DNA of 64,000 bases, from positions 8,989,443 through 9,053,442 of the forward strand of contig CP154956.1 in NCBI GenBank assembly GCA_039621445.1. Reading direction: 5' to 3'. The stretch is from Euglena gracilis. Its lineage: Eukaryota > Euglenida > Euglenophyceae > Euglenales. Below, in pieces: positions 11,110 through 22,800 of the stretch (position 1 is its first letter; each line of letters begins with the position of its first letter). Made by a program: the position numbers and the translations under genes. The notes under the pieces are model-generated. The model saw nothing but the letters and a program-made list of their open reading frames with translations. It made no database searches and was not told the DNA's origin.

Positions 11110-12187
11110 CAGGGCGGTCCTTAAGCAAAAAAAAAAATTCTTGTCCCCATACACTTCAACCAAAAATTAAGGAAAAGGGGATTCTGGCCGGGGAAATTTT
11201 TTTTTGAAAAATGAATCCAAAATACATGGTTTTTTGATGGAAAATCACATTTTTTCCCAAAAAGGTGCGAAAAAAATGGGGGTTTAGGGGGGGTTTGGGG
11301 CAACATTTTGGGCAGCATTTTCACCAATTTCGGGAAAACGGGGGATTTGGGCTGAAAAAATTTAGAAATTTTTTTGAAAAATGAACCCAAAATACCGGGG
11401 GAGAAAAAATTGGGGCTAGATAAAATTAGAACCGACAAAATTGGAAGCCGAAAAAATTGGTGATTTTTTGATGGAAAACCAACATTTTTTTCACAAAAAA
11501 AACTCAAAGATTTCAGGGTTAAATTTAGTGTAGTTTTGGGAGGGGGGTGGAAAATAACAAAGGTCAAAAAAAGTGGAACAAATTTTGGCACAGTCAAATT
11601 TTACTGACATTTTTCCTCTGTCAAATTTTTTGGATTTTCGATGGCATTTTTTTTGCTTCAAAAACCTCTCAAAATCAACATTTTGAGAAAACGTTGATTT
11701 TTTAGAGGTGTGAAAAATGGAGTTTTGAGGGAGTTTTCCTTGCAAAATGGCCATTTTTTGAGGAAAAAAGTTCTAAAATCATTTTTTGGGTCATCAAAAA
11801 GTGACGTTTTTTAGTTTTTCCAGACTTTTTTTTTGTTGTGATTTTTTTCAAAAAAGTCTGTTGTGTGTTTTTTTAAAAAAAAATGTTTTTTTGTTTCAAA
11901 AAACAGGCAGTCGACCTTGGCAAGCACCTATGGTCAAGCCCCAAAATTTCCCCATTTTAGGCCGTTTTAGGCCATTTAAGGCCATTTTAGGCCATTTGAG
12001 GCATTTTAGGCCATTTTTGCTATAGGTGCCTGCATATGGGTCCCAAAATGGGTCAAAAAAACACCCGGCGCCGAAGGCGTCGGAAAAATTTCTTCGGGTC
12101 CAAAACTGCCCTGGGGGGGGGGGCAATCCTCAAGGGGCGGTCCTTAACTAAAAAAAAAGGAAATCCCGTCCCTTATGGACCGCCCTG
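11110..12187. mobile_element. 1.08-kb non-autonomous hAT-like element (GGCGGTCC family)
   Basis: Begins CAGGGCGGTCCTTAAGC and ends CTTATGGACCGCCCTG, an inverted pair. A perfect 8-bp target duplication, CCAAGAAT, flanks it at 11102-11109 and 12188-12195. The interior is A/T-rich with foldbacks, repeated GGCCATTTTAGGCC motifs and one GGCGCCGAAGGCGTC palindrome (12067). No transposase frame is visible. A second subterminal GGGGCGGTCCTTAAC (12135) makes the right end itself a hairpin, as in other family members. Confidence 0.85.
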
Positions 12188-12199
12188 CCAAGAATACAA

Positions 12200-14060
12200 C
12201 ACGAAAATCAAACCGCCCGGCACGCAGCGCAGCGCCAGAGAATCAACTTTTCTGAAGAGCTGGAGAATAAATCTCTGGTTTCGGGGTCGGTTCCGGAACT
12301 TTCTTGGGTCTGAAGGGGGTGTTGGTGGTCTGGATGCCCCTGGGGGGGAGGGCTGGACCCCCTCCGTCTCTAAGGATACTGGATTGAGAAATGTCATATC
12401 AAGAAGTTCACAAGAAATGAATTTTTTGACGGTTACGAGCAGGGAACTTTCGCCAGGACTGATGGCATCACTGGATTGCCGGACCCTTTGGCTTATTTCA
12501 AACGCAACCTACTCCGGCACCTACCTTGTCGCCACGCCGGGGTACTACCTCAGCGTTGGTTTTGAACAGGGGGAGTGACATCACCCTCCTCATCATCCAA
12601 ATCTGAGCACGGGTGTGAGTGTGTGGGTGCGTGTGTGTGCGCGCGTGTGTGCGTGCATGAACCTCACCATTCTTTACCAGTCACTAAATACAACTTTGTC
12701 AATCAGGGTGTGTGTTAACGAGCCCTTGAGGGGTCCAGCTCAGAGGCAACCAGCTGGAGCTGGGCAACCCAAGGCCGAACTGCCAATTATGCAACAGAAA
12801 TATTTTGGCTGCAAATTTGTCCAGTCTGGCCCTTTTCCAACCCATTCTTGCCGATTCTTGACCCAGTTTTTGGCCCGTTTCTGCACCTCTGAAAACGTAA
12901 AACCAAGTTCCGTCCAGAGTGTTAAAGTTCATGAAAAATTTCCCTGAAAAAAACACAATGTAAATCCTGATTTGAAGGCAAATCTGATTTGAAGTCAAAA
13001 GGCGCATTCCCCGCGACCTTGGTATTTTGTAAAACTTCTAAATCTGTATTGAATACACGCGCAACAAGGTGCTGGGTGTGTTTTTTTTCCCGGCGTTTCT
13101 GGAACACCTTTAAAATTTATTGATTCGGGCCATAAATCATCCTGTCAAAAAAAGCTTGCCTGACCACCCTACCACCACCTCAACCATAAGCAGACTTCTT
13201 TCAGAGTCTGGGAAGAGCGAGAATACATCATTAATTTCGCTGTCTGAACTTGAGGATTGTGTGAAAGTCTCGCATAATCCAAAGGAAAGACAGGACGGAA
13301 CAGAATTGTTTCAGCACAGCATATTTATGCTTCCAATGGAAACCATAGCAAAAAAAATGTATATTTCTGACGGGGAAAAAAATGGTTTCTGGGTTGAATT
13401 CAATTGAATTCTGTTTGGAGAAAAAACAAAAAAAGAAAAATATAATAAAGACGTCCTGATAATTAGGCGAACAAATAAAGTTTGCTTCATTTGAAAAAGC
13501 CCCCTGCCCAACCACAAGGAGCCGACATCCAAACATGCCCCCGAGGGGCGGCTTTCTGTTGGCAGCTCACACACCAGGCTCGGTGTTCATTTTGAGTGGC
13601 TGAGTGATCTTTGGCCTAGGGCACAACCGGCCAGAAGTGGCCACCCGGAGCCAAATACACCAAAGAGATTTATTATGGTATAATTGACATGTGCGTTGTA
13701 TTTTTCTTCTGGTGACCAAAACCCATTGGCTTTGAATCATTTTTGCCCGAGTGGCCCAACTGCCTGAGTGGGTGACCATTTTTTTTAAAAAAAAAAAGGT
13801 TGACCAGTTTGCTTTTGAAAGTGGAAAGTGTGACCCTCCCCCTAGAGGTGGTTGTGGTGGTGAGCAGCATTCAGGCTTTTTGAGGCCCCCCCCCAGGCTT
13901 TTTGGGCTGATTTTTGTCCTGAAAAATCCCAAAAACTCCCAAAAGTGAGCATTTTTGGCCAGTTTTGGGGTCCAAAAATTGACATTTCACGCCATTTACC
14001 AGGGAAAAAATTCCACTTGTCATCCCTTCCAGCGGACCAATCCCCCCACAAATAACTCAG
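12200..14060. other. Spacer without supported gene
   Basis: Mixed A/T-rich sequence. Two open frames (around 12420-12578 and 13120-13407, plus) have ordinary composition but no ATG context, splice borders or recognised motif. The first overlaps a GC-rich patch. Nothing else is seen beyond homopolymers and a GT-rich run near 12615-12655. Confidence 0.45.
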
Positions 14061-14191
14061 AGGCGCCGCGGTTGGCCAACGGGTGCGGCGGGACACACAG
14101 GAGAGGGCGACGCGCGTCACCGTGGAGTTCACTTTCAGGGCCTCGCCACGGCAGTCGCTCCGTCGTCACCAATTTCGTATCCTGCAAACAG
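14061..14191 (+). CDS. Candidate exon, product unknown
   Basis: A GC-rich island with good GT-AG borders: AACTCAG before 14061 and ACAG|GTAAAC after 14191. The frame giving TRVTVEFTFRAS is open and leaves one base, which fits the next candidate at 15217. Other frames on both strands are also open, and no family is recognised, so this could be chance. Confidence 0.25.
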
Positions 14192-14689
14192 GTAAACCTC
14201 CGAACAAATATTAACCAAAACCCCCCGCCGGGGGTTTGGTTTCGCTACCCGAATATAAAGCCCGCTCCCATCCTCTAATGAAGATCAGATGGTACCATTT
14301 CGTTCAGAAAGAAACCAAAAAATTGGCGGTTGTGACGCCTCTTTTCCCCACCAGAATCCTCCACAAGTCAGCTGGGCACAGAGGCAGGATAAAATTTTCA
14401 AGACAGGCCAGGGAATATGGAGGGCAGAGGACGATTATTCAGGGTGTTATAGGTGGTAGCCTGCCCCACACCGGCAATTGTGCATGTTGGTGCCACGTCC
14501 TCCAATGCAGCCAACAACAGTCATGCGGCCATTTAGCATGGAAGGCACGCAAACAGGAAAGTTGCTGCCAGGAGTGGCAGCAATCTGCGGCCAACGGGGT
14601 GGTGGTCGTAGGGGTCAGACCCAAGGCAGGGGATCTACAATAGGTCTGGCGCTTACCTTCCTCCTGGCCATACAATTTTTTACCGACCC

Positions 14690-14970
14690 CGGGGGGGGGG
14701 GTCACTCCACTTTTTGAAAAACCAGTCAGTCACTTTTTTTTGGGAAGCCAGTCAGTCACTGCCCCCCCCCAAAGTTTCTGAGTTGGGGTCGGCCACTCAG
14801 AAAAACGGCCACTTTCCAGTCACTTTAGGCCATTTTAGGCCAAAAAAATTGTGCCGGCGTCTTCGGCGCCGGGGTCACTCAAGCCACTTTTGCCCACCCC
14901 TGGCCGACCCCGGGGGGGGGGGGGGTCCGGGCCCAAAACCAGTCAGTCACTCTGAAAAAACCAGTCCAGC
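14690..14970. repeat. CCAGTCAGTCACT repeat family, copy 1
   Basis: Blocks in order: G-run, GTCACTCCACTTTTTGAAAA, CCAGTCAGTCACT twice, GGTCGGCCACTC, GGCCATTTTAGGCC, a GCCGGCGTCTTCGGCGCCGG hairpin, then GGCCGACCCC, a G-run and a third CCAGTCAGTCACT (14938). Homologous copies lie at 15785-16070 (inverted) and 43590-43765. It is probably a small transposon, but no ends or target duplication were defined. Confidence 0.75.
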
Positions 14971-15216
14971 ATGTATTCACCTGCCATGAACAAAGTGAAC
15001 GCATTCATCCAACAAATGCGCAAAAAAGAATAGCAACGCCATAGAAATGCCTTCAAATAAACACAGATCGAAGGACATGCACACACGTAAAGACACATAC
15101 CCGCGTGTGTGTACGGGCAACACACGCGCGCGTGAGCGCACACACAACAGGGCAACGCTACGCAAAGCAAAAAAAGTCACATGAACTGAAACACGCACAC
15201 ACCCCCCCCCCTGCAG

Positions 15217-15341
15217 GTGTTTTCAAGTGCAACTCCTCCTGGCAGCCGCCGCTAACAGGCACAGACCCCGCAGCCGCTGCCGCAGACTTCTCCCAACTGC
15301 CCCCACCGCAGCGGTCTCCAAAGAGACGTGGCTGGTGCTGA
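15217..15341 (+). CDS. Candidate terminal exon, product unknown
   Basis: Follows the acceptor CCCCCTGCAG at 15216. In phase with the exon at 14061-14191 it encodes a stretch with an alanine run and PPPQRSPKRRGWC before TGA at 15339-15341. The GC content stands out from its surroundings. No homologue is recognised; weak call. Confidence 0.22.
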
Positions 15342-15784
15342 ATCCTAAAACGTCGTGACAAAATTGTCCGGAGGATGTCATCACGTGTGCCTCAGTTGCT
15401 GCTGCCACAATTTTGAAACAAATTAACAAAATTTGAAAGCCACCAAACACAACATATTGCTTTTGGTGGTGATTATTTGTTGGCAACGTTATAATTTTCT
15501 TACCACCGATCCTGACACCCGTGTTGACCCAAAATTTGAAGAAGGAGAAAATGTCACTGGAGGTTGCTTACGGCCAGATGTGTACACCCAGGTGTAAGTG
15601 GCACGTGTGCCACACCAGCGAAATGTCTTGCTTTTCACCCCCCATCCAATGACGAGAAAAACGGGAGAAGCTGAGGGCGCTTTGGGGCGGCCACACCGAC
15701 GGCTCTCGACATGGATGGTTATAAGGGGCGGTCAAGATTTGTTTTTAAAGTTTCGTGACCTGGGGGCAGACAATCACTTAGTCA

Positions 15785-16070
15785 CTGGCCGACCCCCCCC
15801 CCGGGGGGGTGGGTGACTGGCTTTTTTTGGAGTGACTGACTGGTTTTTGGACCCTCTCCCCCCAGGGGGGGTCGACAAAAAATTACTAAAGTGACCTGGT
15901 GCCGACGGTGCCGGAAAATTTTTTGGCCTTTTTTGCATGTTTTTGGTCAAATTTCCTTTTGGATTCCAGAGTGGCTGACCCCCCCCCCTCCGGGGAGGTA
16001 GTGACTGACTGGTTTCCCGAAAACAGTCACTGACTGGTTTTTCGAAAAGTGGAGTGACCCCCCCCCTGTG
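15785..16070 (-). repeat. CCAGTCAGTCACT repeat family, copy 2 (inverted)
   Basis: The reverse complement carries the same blocks as 14690-14970 in the same order, including the hairpin TGGTGCCGACGGTGCCGG at 15898 and GTGACTGACTGG at 15830, 15991 and 16025. Confidence 0.75.
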
Positions 16071-16089
16071 TGCACTGTGACCCCCCCCG

Positions 16090-17770
16090 GAGGTCAGTAA
16101 AAATTGTATGTCTGGGGGGGGGGAAGTCACCCCCGGGGGGGGGGGACAGTGCTTGAAAAATTGTCTGTTCCTGGATCCAGACAGGTCAGTAAACAACAAC
16201 ACCCCCCCAAATATAAAGCACCCCCCAGAGGGTTTGATTTTGCTGCCCGAATTTATAGTCCCCCTCCCAGTGTAAGGCCCGCCAAGGGTGCCATAAAGCC
16301 CCTTCTGAGGGTCTTGAAATCCCGCCCAGATCAAAAGCCCGGGGGGGGGGGGGCTTCATATTTGGAGGGTACAGAGGTGGGAGACAAATCCTTGTCAGGA
16401 CAGGTCAGCGAGTGCGGAGGCAGCAGACAGTTTACCGGGCGGGTCCCGCTCAGAGAAAAACAAGACATTTTTCGTCCCCCACCACAGAAATCCAAAAACT
16501 AGGTTTTTTCCATAAATTCGGGATCAGAATTTTGAAAACAATGTTGGCAAATTTTTCAACTTGGGAAGCAAAGAAAAAAATGTGAAAGAAAACATGTGAA
16601 ATTTTGATAAAAATTGCTGGGACAGGTCAGCGGGTACAAAGTGGAGGACAAGATAGAGGAAAGTTTCCTGGGGAGGACAATTTCCAAGGGGGTGCGTATT
16701 TTTGCGTGTTAGCTCTTGATCCCCGCAGGGCTTATATTCAAATGTTTCTTGGTCCCATGTGCCAAGGCTTCACTTTTGGGTCCTAACCTCAGAGAAATTC
16801 CCCCACCCCCCCCTGGAGTAGGGGGTCCGACATTCCTACCCCACCCCCTCCGCCCCTCCTTAAAAAACGGTCCACTTTAAATAAAAAAAAATGAAAAATG
16901 CCTGGCCCCGTCAGGCTTAAAGTGCCGCACAAAAATTGTTGGTTTGAAGGTTAATATTGGTCTGGGTTGGACCCGGCTGGGACCCAAAGCCCGCTACTGG
17001 TTGGGCGGTTGGTTGACTGGTGTGCCCCGAAAAAATAAAACTGCTTCGACCGTCGTGGGATCTGTACAAAAAAAATCCCAGGGGGCATAGCAAGTGGGAG
17101 GAGCTGTTTCCATGTTGAGGACCCAACAAATACGACTGGTCCGATGAGATTGCTTGGCTGGAGATCAGGATGAGGGAACAGACCCAATCAGCTCAGGCAG
17201 CAGTTTTTCTGATGAACGTTTGGGGAATTTGGTGTGGAAGGTTCATTTGCATGAAAATCGTTGTAAATTGAAATTACACAATGAACATCCAATGCTTGGC
17301 GTAACAAAATTCATAAAATTGAGGTTGAATTCTGATGTCGAATATGGCGACATGTATCCTTTAGACCTGGAAATCCCCCCTGTGGGTGGGTCAGCTCCTC
17401 ACACAATCATTTACGAGGAGGCGTGACTGTGTGACAAACTGCATATGCGGGCATGACTGGGTCTGTGATGTATTTATCGGGATCCTGGGGAGGAGGATGG
17501 GTTTGTGGATCACAAGCCGAACCCCCCACCTCAAACTGGGGGTGGAAGTCCGGGCCGGACATTGGGTTTTCCGCGGAAGAGGTTTTCTTTCATTCGCTCC
17601 AGGAAACACTAGACGCAAAAATTGACCCCAAAGTCTGTTCACGCGTGCTCCTTTGAGAAAAGCCTCTTATTGCATTTTTGTTCCAAAATATGCATTTATC
17701 ACACATGAATTAAACAGGCAACCTGTCGTTGGATGGCAAAGCGGAATCGGGATATCGTTCCTGAGTGGGT
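16090..17770. other. Spacer without supported gene
   Basis: C/G homopolymer boxes, A/T-rich pieces and one open frame (about 17154-17426, plus) that begins with TTG and has natural-looking composition but no recognised motif. No exon borders or family match could be supported. Confidence 0.45.
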
Positions 17771-17777
17771 ATGGCGG

Positions 17778-17826
17778 GGTCGCTGAGCTCTTATCTCTTT
17801 AGAGTAAGAGCGAAGCTTACCACCGG
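17778..17826. repeat. Satellite boundary module with conserved hairpin
   Basis: GCTCTTATCTCTTTAGAG followed by TAAGAGC forms an almost perfect stem with a T bulge and TT loop. It is kept without change in five array units (17.78, 19.77, 20.84, 22.46, 24.13 kb) while the adjoining C runs vary freely. Upstream of most copies lies AGAGCTCAGCTCTACGTCAC, itself a perfect palindrome at its start. A shortened version (CCCTTTAGTAAGAGC) is at 31054-31095. Confidence 0.85.
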
Positions 17827-18520
17827 GGCCGGAGGGGGGGTCGGACCCCCCCGCCCCCCCCCCCCCCCCCCCCGCCCCCCCCCCCCCCCCCCCCCCCCCG
17901 ATCGATGTGACTGGATTTCCGGGCCCCCAAAGTGAATAGCCTATAGGTTAGGGGACGGTCCCTAGTACCCTCCAGAGGCCTTCGGTTACACGCAACTCTC
18001 CGCCAGTCCGGAGATATGGCCCGAGCAAAAAAGTTGTCTACCGTTTTTTTTTCCGGGGAAATTGCAGGGTCAATTTGGGGTCAAAAAATCGAAAAATTCA
18101 AAATATCTCGAAAACGCCGCGGAGTTGACAAAAAGTAAAGAGGACGTCCTTCCACAACTTTGGGACGCCCGATCGATCGGTATGCGCGGTTTGGGCCAAC
18201 TCCTCGCCTAGCCCGAGATACGGCCGTTTTTGTGCTTTTGGGCCAGTTGGGCCAGTTTTGGCCATTTCGGGCCTGTTTGGGCCCGAAACCGTAAATTGGC
18301 CCAAATCTCGGCTAGACGGGGGGTTGGGACCCCAACCAGGGGGTTAAAACTTTAGGTTTGGGGGGGGGTTTTGACCGTTTTTTGGGGTTCCCGGGGTCTG
18401 GTCTGGTTGTGTCATTTTGGGCCAGTTTTGGGTATTCGGGGACCCCTGCATGGGTTCGAGTGCTGCCGTGTTGGGTCAAAAATCGAAAAATTCAAAATAT
18501 CTCGAAAACGCTGCGGAGTT

Positions 18521-18690
18521 GACCCCCCCCACACCACACCCTCACACACCCCCCACAACCCTCCCCACCACACCATCCACACACCCCCTCACACACCCCC
18601 CCCACACCCCTCACCTCGACGCTCCCCCACACCACCCCCCGCACAACCACCCCACAGCTCACACACCTCCCAACACACCCCTCCCACATC
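18521..18690. repeat. C/A-rich simple insertion in a satellite unit
   Basis: About 170 bases of CCCCACAC-type sequence interrupt an A subunit. The regular sequence resumes with GATCGATCGGTATGCGCGG at 18732. Confidence 0.85.
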
Positions 18691-19859
18691 ATGTTGACTG
18701 TGCGCAAAACTGTTCAGGTGGCATTTTTTTGGATCGATCGGTATGCGCGGTTTGGGACAACTCCCCGCCTACCCCGAGATATGGCCGTTTTGGGGTTTTG
18801 GGCCAGTTTTGGCCATTTCGGGCCTGTTTGGGCCCGAAACCGTAAATTGGCCGTATCTCGGGCTAGACGAGGAGTTGGGACCCAAACCAGGGGGTCAAAC
18901 ATTAGGTTTAGGGGGGGGTTTTGACCGTTTTTTGGGGTTCCCGGGGGCTGGTTGTGCGATTTTGGGCCAGTTTTGGGTTCGCCTCGGTGCCGCCCCTGCG
19001 GGGGTTTCGAGGGCGGCCGGGGGCTGTTTCCAAAAATCGAAACAATTCAAAATATCTCCCGGACCCCCCCCCAGAACAAAAAACATTATCCCTTGTGTGT
19101 GCAACCTTGGACGCCCTATCGTCGGTATGCCGCGGTTTTGGGACAACTCCTCGCCTAGCCCGAGAAAGGGCCGTTTTGGGGGTTTTGGGCCATTTGGCCA
19201 GTTCAGAACATCAAAAAAAGTGTTTTTGAGCGAAAAAAATTTTTCCGACCCGGACCCCCCCCCCCATGCCCCCCTTAGCATTTTTGGTCAAAAAGTCGAA
19301 AAAAATTCGAAAAAATTTTTTTGGGCCCAAAAAACTCCCGGCCGAAAAGGTGTTTTCGAGCCAAAAATGAGCGTTTTTCGACCTTCCAGAGCCCCGTTTT
19401 GGGCTGCCAATCCATTGACTTTGGGTCAAAACCGGGTCAAAAAAGTCGAAAAAAATCCAAAAAATTTTTTTTGCCCGAAACAATGGTTTTTGGCCTCCCG
19501 GACCCAGAAAAACTGTTTTTGAGCCGAAAACGAGCGTTTTTCGACCCGCCGGCGCCCCGTTTTGGGCCGCCAACCCATTGATTTTCGGTCGAAAAGTCGA
19601 AAAAAGTCGAAAAAAAGTCGAAAAAAATCGAGAATTATTTTCGCCCGAAACGATGTTTTTTGGCCTCCCGGACCCAGAAAAACAGTTTGTGAGCCGCAAA
19701 TGAGCGTTTTTCCTGGGCCGGGCCGGGGTGGTCTCCCAAAGAGCTCAGCTCTACGTCACACCCTGGTCGCTGAGCTCTTATCTCTTTAGAGTAAGAGCGA
19801 AGCTTACCACCCCCCCGAAACCCCCCCCCCCCCCCCACCCCCCCCCACCCCCCCCCCTC

Positions 19860-19898
<39 letters not shown>

Positions 19899-22800
19899 AT
19901 TATCGATGTGACCTGATTTCGAGACCCGAAAGGTTAATAGCCTATAGGTTAGGAGAGGGTCCCTAGTTTGTCCAGAGCCCTTAGGTTGCCCGCAACTCCG
20001 CGCCAGGCCGGAGATCTGGCCCGAGCAAAAAAGTTGTGTACCGTTTTTTTTTCCAAAAAAAGTTTGTTGGACCGGCAACAGGGGTCATTTTTGGGGTCAA
20101 AAAATCGAAAAATTCAAAATATCTCGAAAACGCCGGGGAGTTGAGAAAAACTAAAGAGTACCTCATTCCACAACTTTGGGACGCCCCATCCACCGGTATT
20201 CGCAGTTTGGGCCAACTCCCCGCCTGGCCCGAGATACGGCCGTTTTTCGGTCCAAATGGCCGTTTTGCGCACTTTTCCCACTGTCCGACTTAGCCGTTTT
20301 CGGGCCAAAAAGAAAAAAAAAATCCAATCGAAAAAAAAAAAAAAACTCATGTTTGGGGAAAAACACAAAACAAAAAAAAAACAAAATAAAAAAAAAAAAA
20401 AAAAAAAAACCATTTGTTGTTGGGCCTCCAGGACCCAGAAAAAGTGTTTTTGAGCCAAAAACGAGCGTTTTTCGACCCGCCAGCGCCCCGTTTTGGTTCG
20501 CCAATCCATTGACTTTGGGTCAAAACCGGGTCAAAAAAGTCGAAAAAAATCGAAAAAAATTTTTTCGCCCGAAACCATGTTTTTGGGCCTCCCGGACCCG
20601 GAAAAAAAAATGAGCGTTTTTCGACCCGCCAGGGCCCCGTTTTGGGCCGCCAACCCATTGATTTTGGGTCAAAACCGGGTCAAAATAGTCGAAAAATATC
20701 GAAAAAAATTTTTCGCCCAAAACCATGTTTTTGAGCCTCCTGGACCCGGAAAACATTTTTGAGCTGAAAATGAGCGTTTTTCGCCGGCCGAGCCGGAATG
20801 GTCCCCCAAAGAGCTCAGCTCTACGTCACACCCTGGTCGCTGAGCTCTTATCTCTTTAGAGTAAGAGCGAAGCTTACCACCCCCCCCCCCCCCCCCCCGC
20901 CCCCCCCCCCCCCCCCCCCCCCCCGCCCCCCCCTGAGTAGGTCCGGGCCCCCGAGGATTATCGATATGATTGGATTTCCGGGCCCCCAAAGTGAATAGCC
21001 TATAGGTTAGGGGACGATCCCTAGTTTCTCCAGAGCCTTTGGGTTACCCGCAACTCCCCGCCAGTCCGGAGATATGGCCCGAGCAAAAAAGTTGTCTACC
21101 GTTTTTTTTTCCGGGGAAATTGCAGGGTCATTTTGGGGTCAAAAAATCGAAAATTTCAAAATATCTCGAAAACGCCGCCGAGTTGCGAAAAAGTATTTCG
21201 CAAAAGCATTTCGGGCCCGTTCGGGGCCCGAAACCGTAATTTGGCCGTATCTCGGGCCAGACGAGGAGTTGGAACCCAAACCAGGGGGTCAATCATTAGG
21301 TTTAGGGGGGGGGGTTTAATTGTTTTTTGGGGTTCCCGGGGTCTGGTTGTGCGATTTTGGGTCATTTTTGGGTATTCGGGGACCCCTGCAGGGGTTCGAG
21401 GGCTGCCGGGCTGGGTCAAAAAATCGAAAAATTCAAAATATCTCGAAAACGCTGTGGAGTTGAGGAAAAGTACAGAGGACGTCCTTTCACAACTTTTGGA
21501 CGCCCTATCGATCGGTATGCGCGCTTTGGGCCAACTCCTCGCCTAGCCCGAGATATGGCCGTTTTGGGGTTTTGGGTCAGTTTTGGCCATTTCGGGCCTG
21601 TTTGGGCCCGAAACCGTAAATTGGCCGTATCTCGGGCTAGACGAGGAGTTGGGACCCAAACCAGGGGTCAATCATTAGGTTTAGGGGGGGGTTTTGACCG
21701 TTTTTTGGGGTTCCCGGGGTCTGGTTGTGCGATTTTGGGCCAGTTTTGGGTATTCGGGGACCCCTGCGGCGGGTACGAGGGTGGCAGGGCGAGGGGGGTC
21801 GGCAGGCAGGTCGGGACCCAAAATTTTGAAAAAAAAATTTTCGGTCAAAAAACACTTTTTTTCACTTCAGAACATCAAAAAAAGTGTTTTTGAGCAAAAA
21901 AAAATTTTCCGACCCGCCCCCCCCCATCCCCCCCCCCCTGTGGCTGTAGCCCCCCCTGGCCGGTGGACTTAGCCATTTTTGGGTCAAAAAGTCGAAAAAA
22001 TTCGAAAAAAATTTTTTTGCCCAAAACCATGATTTTTGACCTCCCGCACCCGAAAAAAGCGTTTTCGAGCCAAAAATGAGCGTTTTTCGACCCGCCAGCG
22101 TCCCGTTTTGGGCCGCCAACCAATTGACTTTGGGTCAAAACCAGACGAAAAAAGGTGAAAAAAATCGAAAAATTTTTATTGCCCGAAACGATGTTTTTTG
22201 GGCTCCCGGACCCAGAAAAACTGTTTCCGAGCCAAAAATGAGCGTTTTTCGACCCGCCAGCGCCCCGTTTTGGGCCGCCAACCCATTAACTTTGTGTCAA
22301 AACTGGGCCAAAAAAGTCGAAAAAAATCCAAAAAAAATTTTCTGCCCAAAACGATGTTACTGTTTTTGAGCCGAAAATGAGCGTTTTTCGCGTGCCGGGC
22401 CGGGGTGGTCTCCCAAAGAGCTCAGCTCTACGTCACACCCTGGTGACAATCAGGGGGGGGTCGCTGAGCTCTTATCTCTTTAGAGTAAGAGCGAAGCTTA
22501 CCACCGGGGCCGGAGGGGGGTCGGACCCCCCGGGCCCCCCCCCGCCCCCCCCCCGCCCCCCCCCCGCCCCCCCTGGGTAGGTAGTGAAACCCCGGGATTA
22601 TCGATGTGACTGGATTTTGTGGCCCCCAAAGTGAATAGCCTATAGGTTAGGAGAGGTTCCCTAGTACCTCCGGAGCCCTTCGGTTACCCGCAACTCTCCG
22701 CCAGTCCGGAGATATGGCCCGAGCAAAAAAGTTGTGTACCGTTTTTTTTTCCGGGGAAATTGCAGGGTCATTTTGGGGTCAAAAAATCGATAATTTCAAA

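Noticed and set aside
13120-13407. Plus open frame of about 95 codons
   Set aside because: It begins at TTG, has no recognised motif and no nearby exon in phase.
15760-16180. CAGACAAT ... ATTGTCTG considered as transposon ends with a target duplication
   Set aside because: The inverted octamers exist, but the flanking sequences (CCTGGGGG and TTCCTGGA) do not match.
17154-17426. Plus open frame of about 90 codons with natural composition
   Set aside because: No ATG, no motif, no paired exon. It could be a transposon fragment, but I cannot support a call.
17778-17826. Boundary hairpin considered as a tRNA or SL RNA gene
   Set aside because: No cloverleaf, A/B boxes, Sm site or known leader sequence could be recognised.
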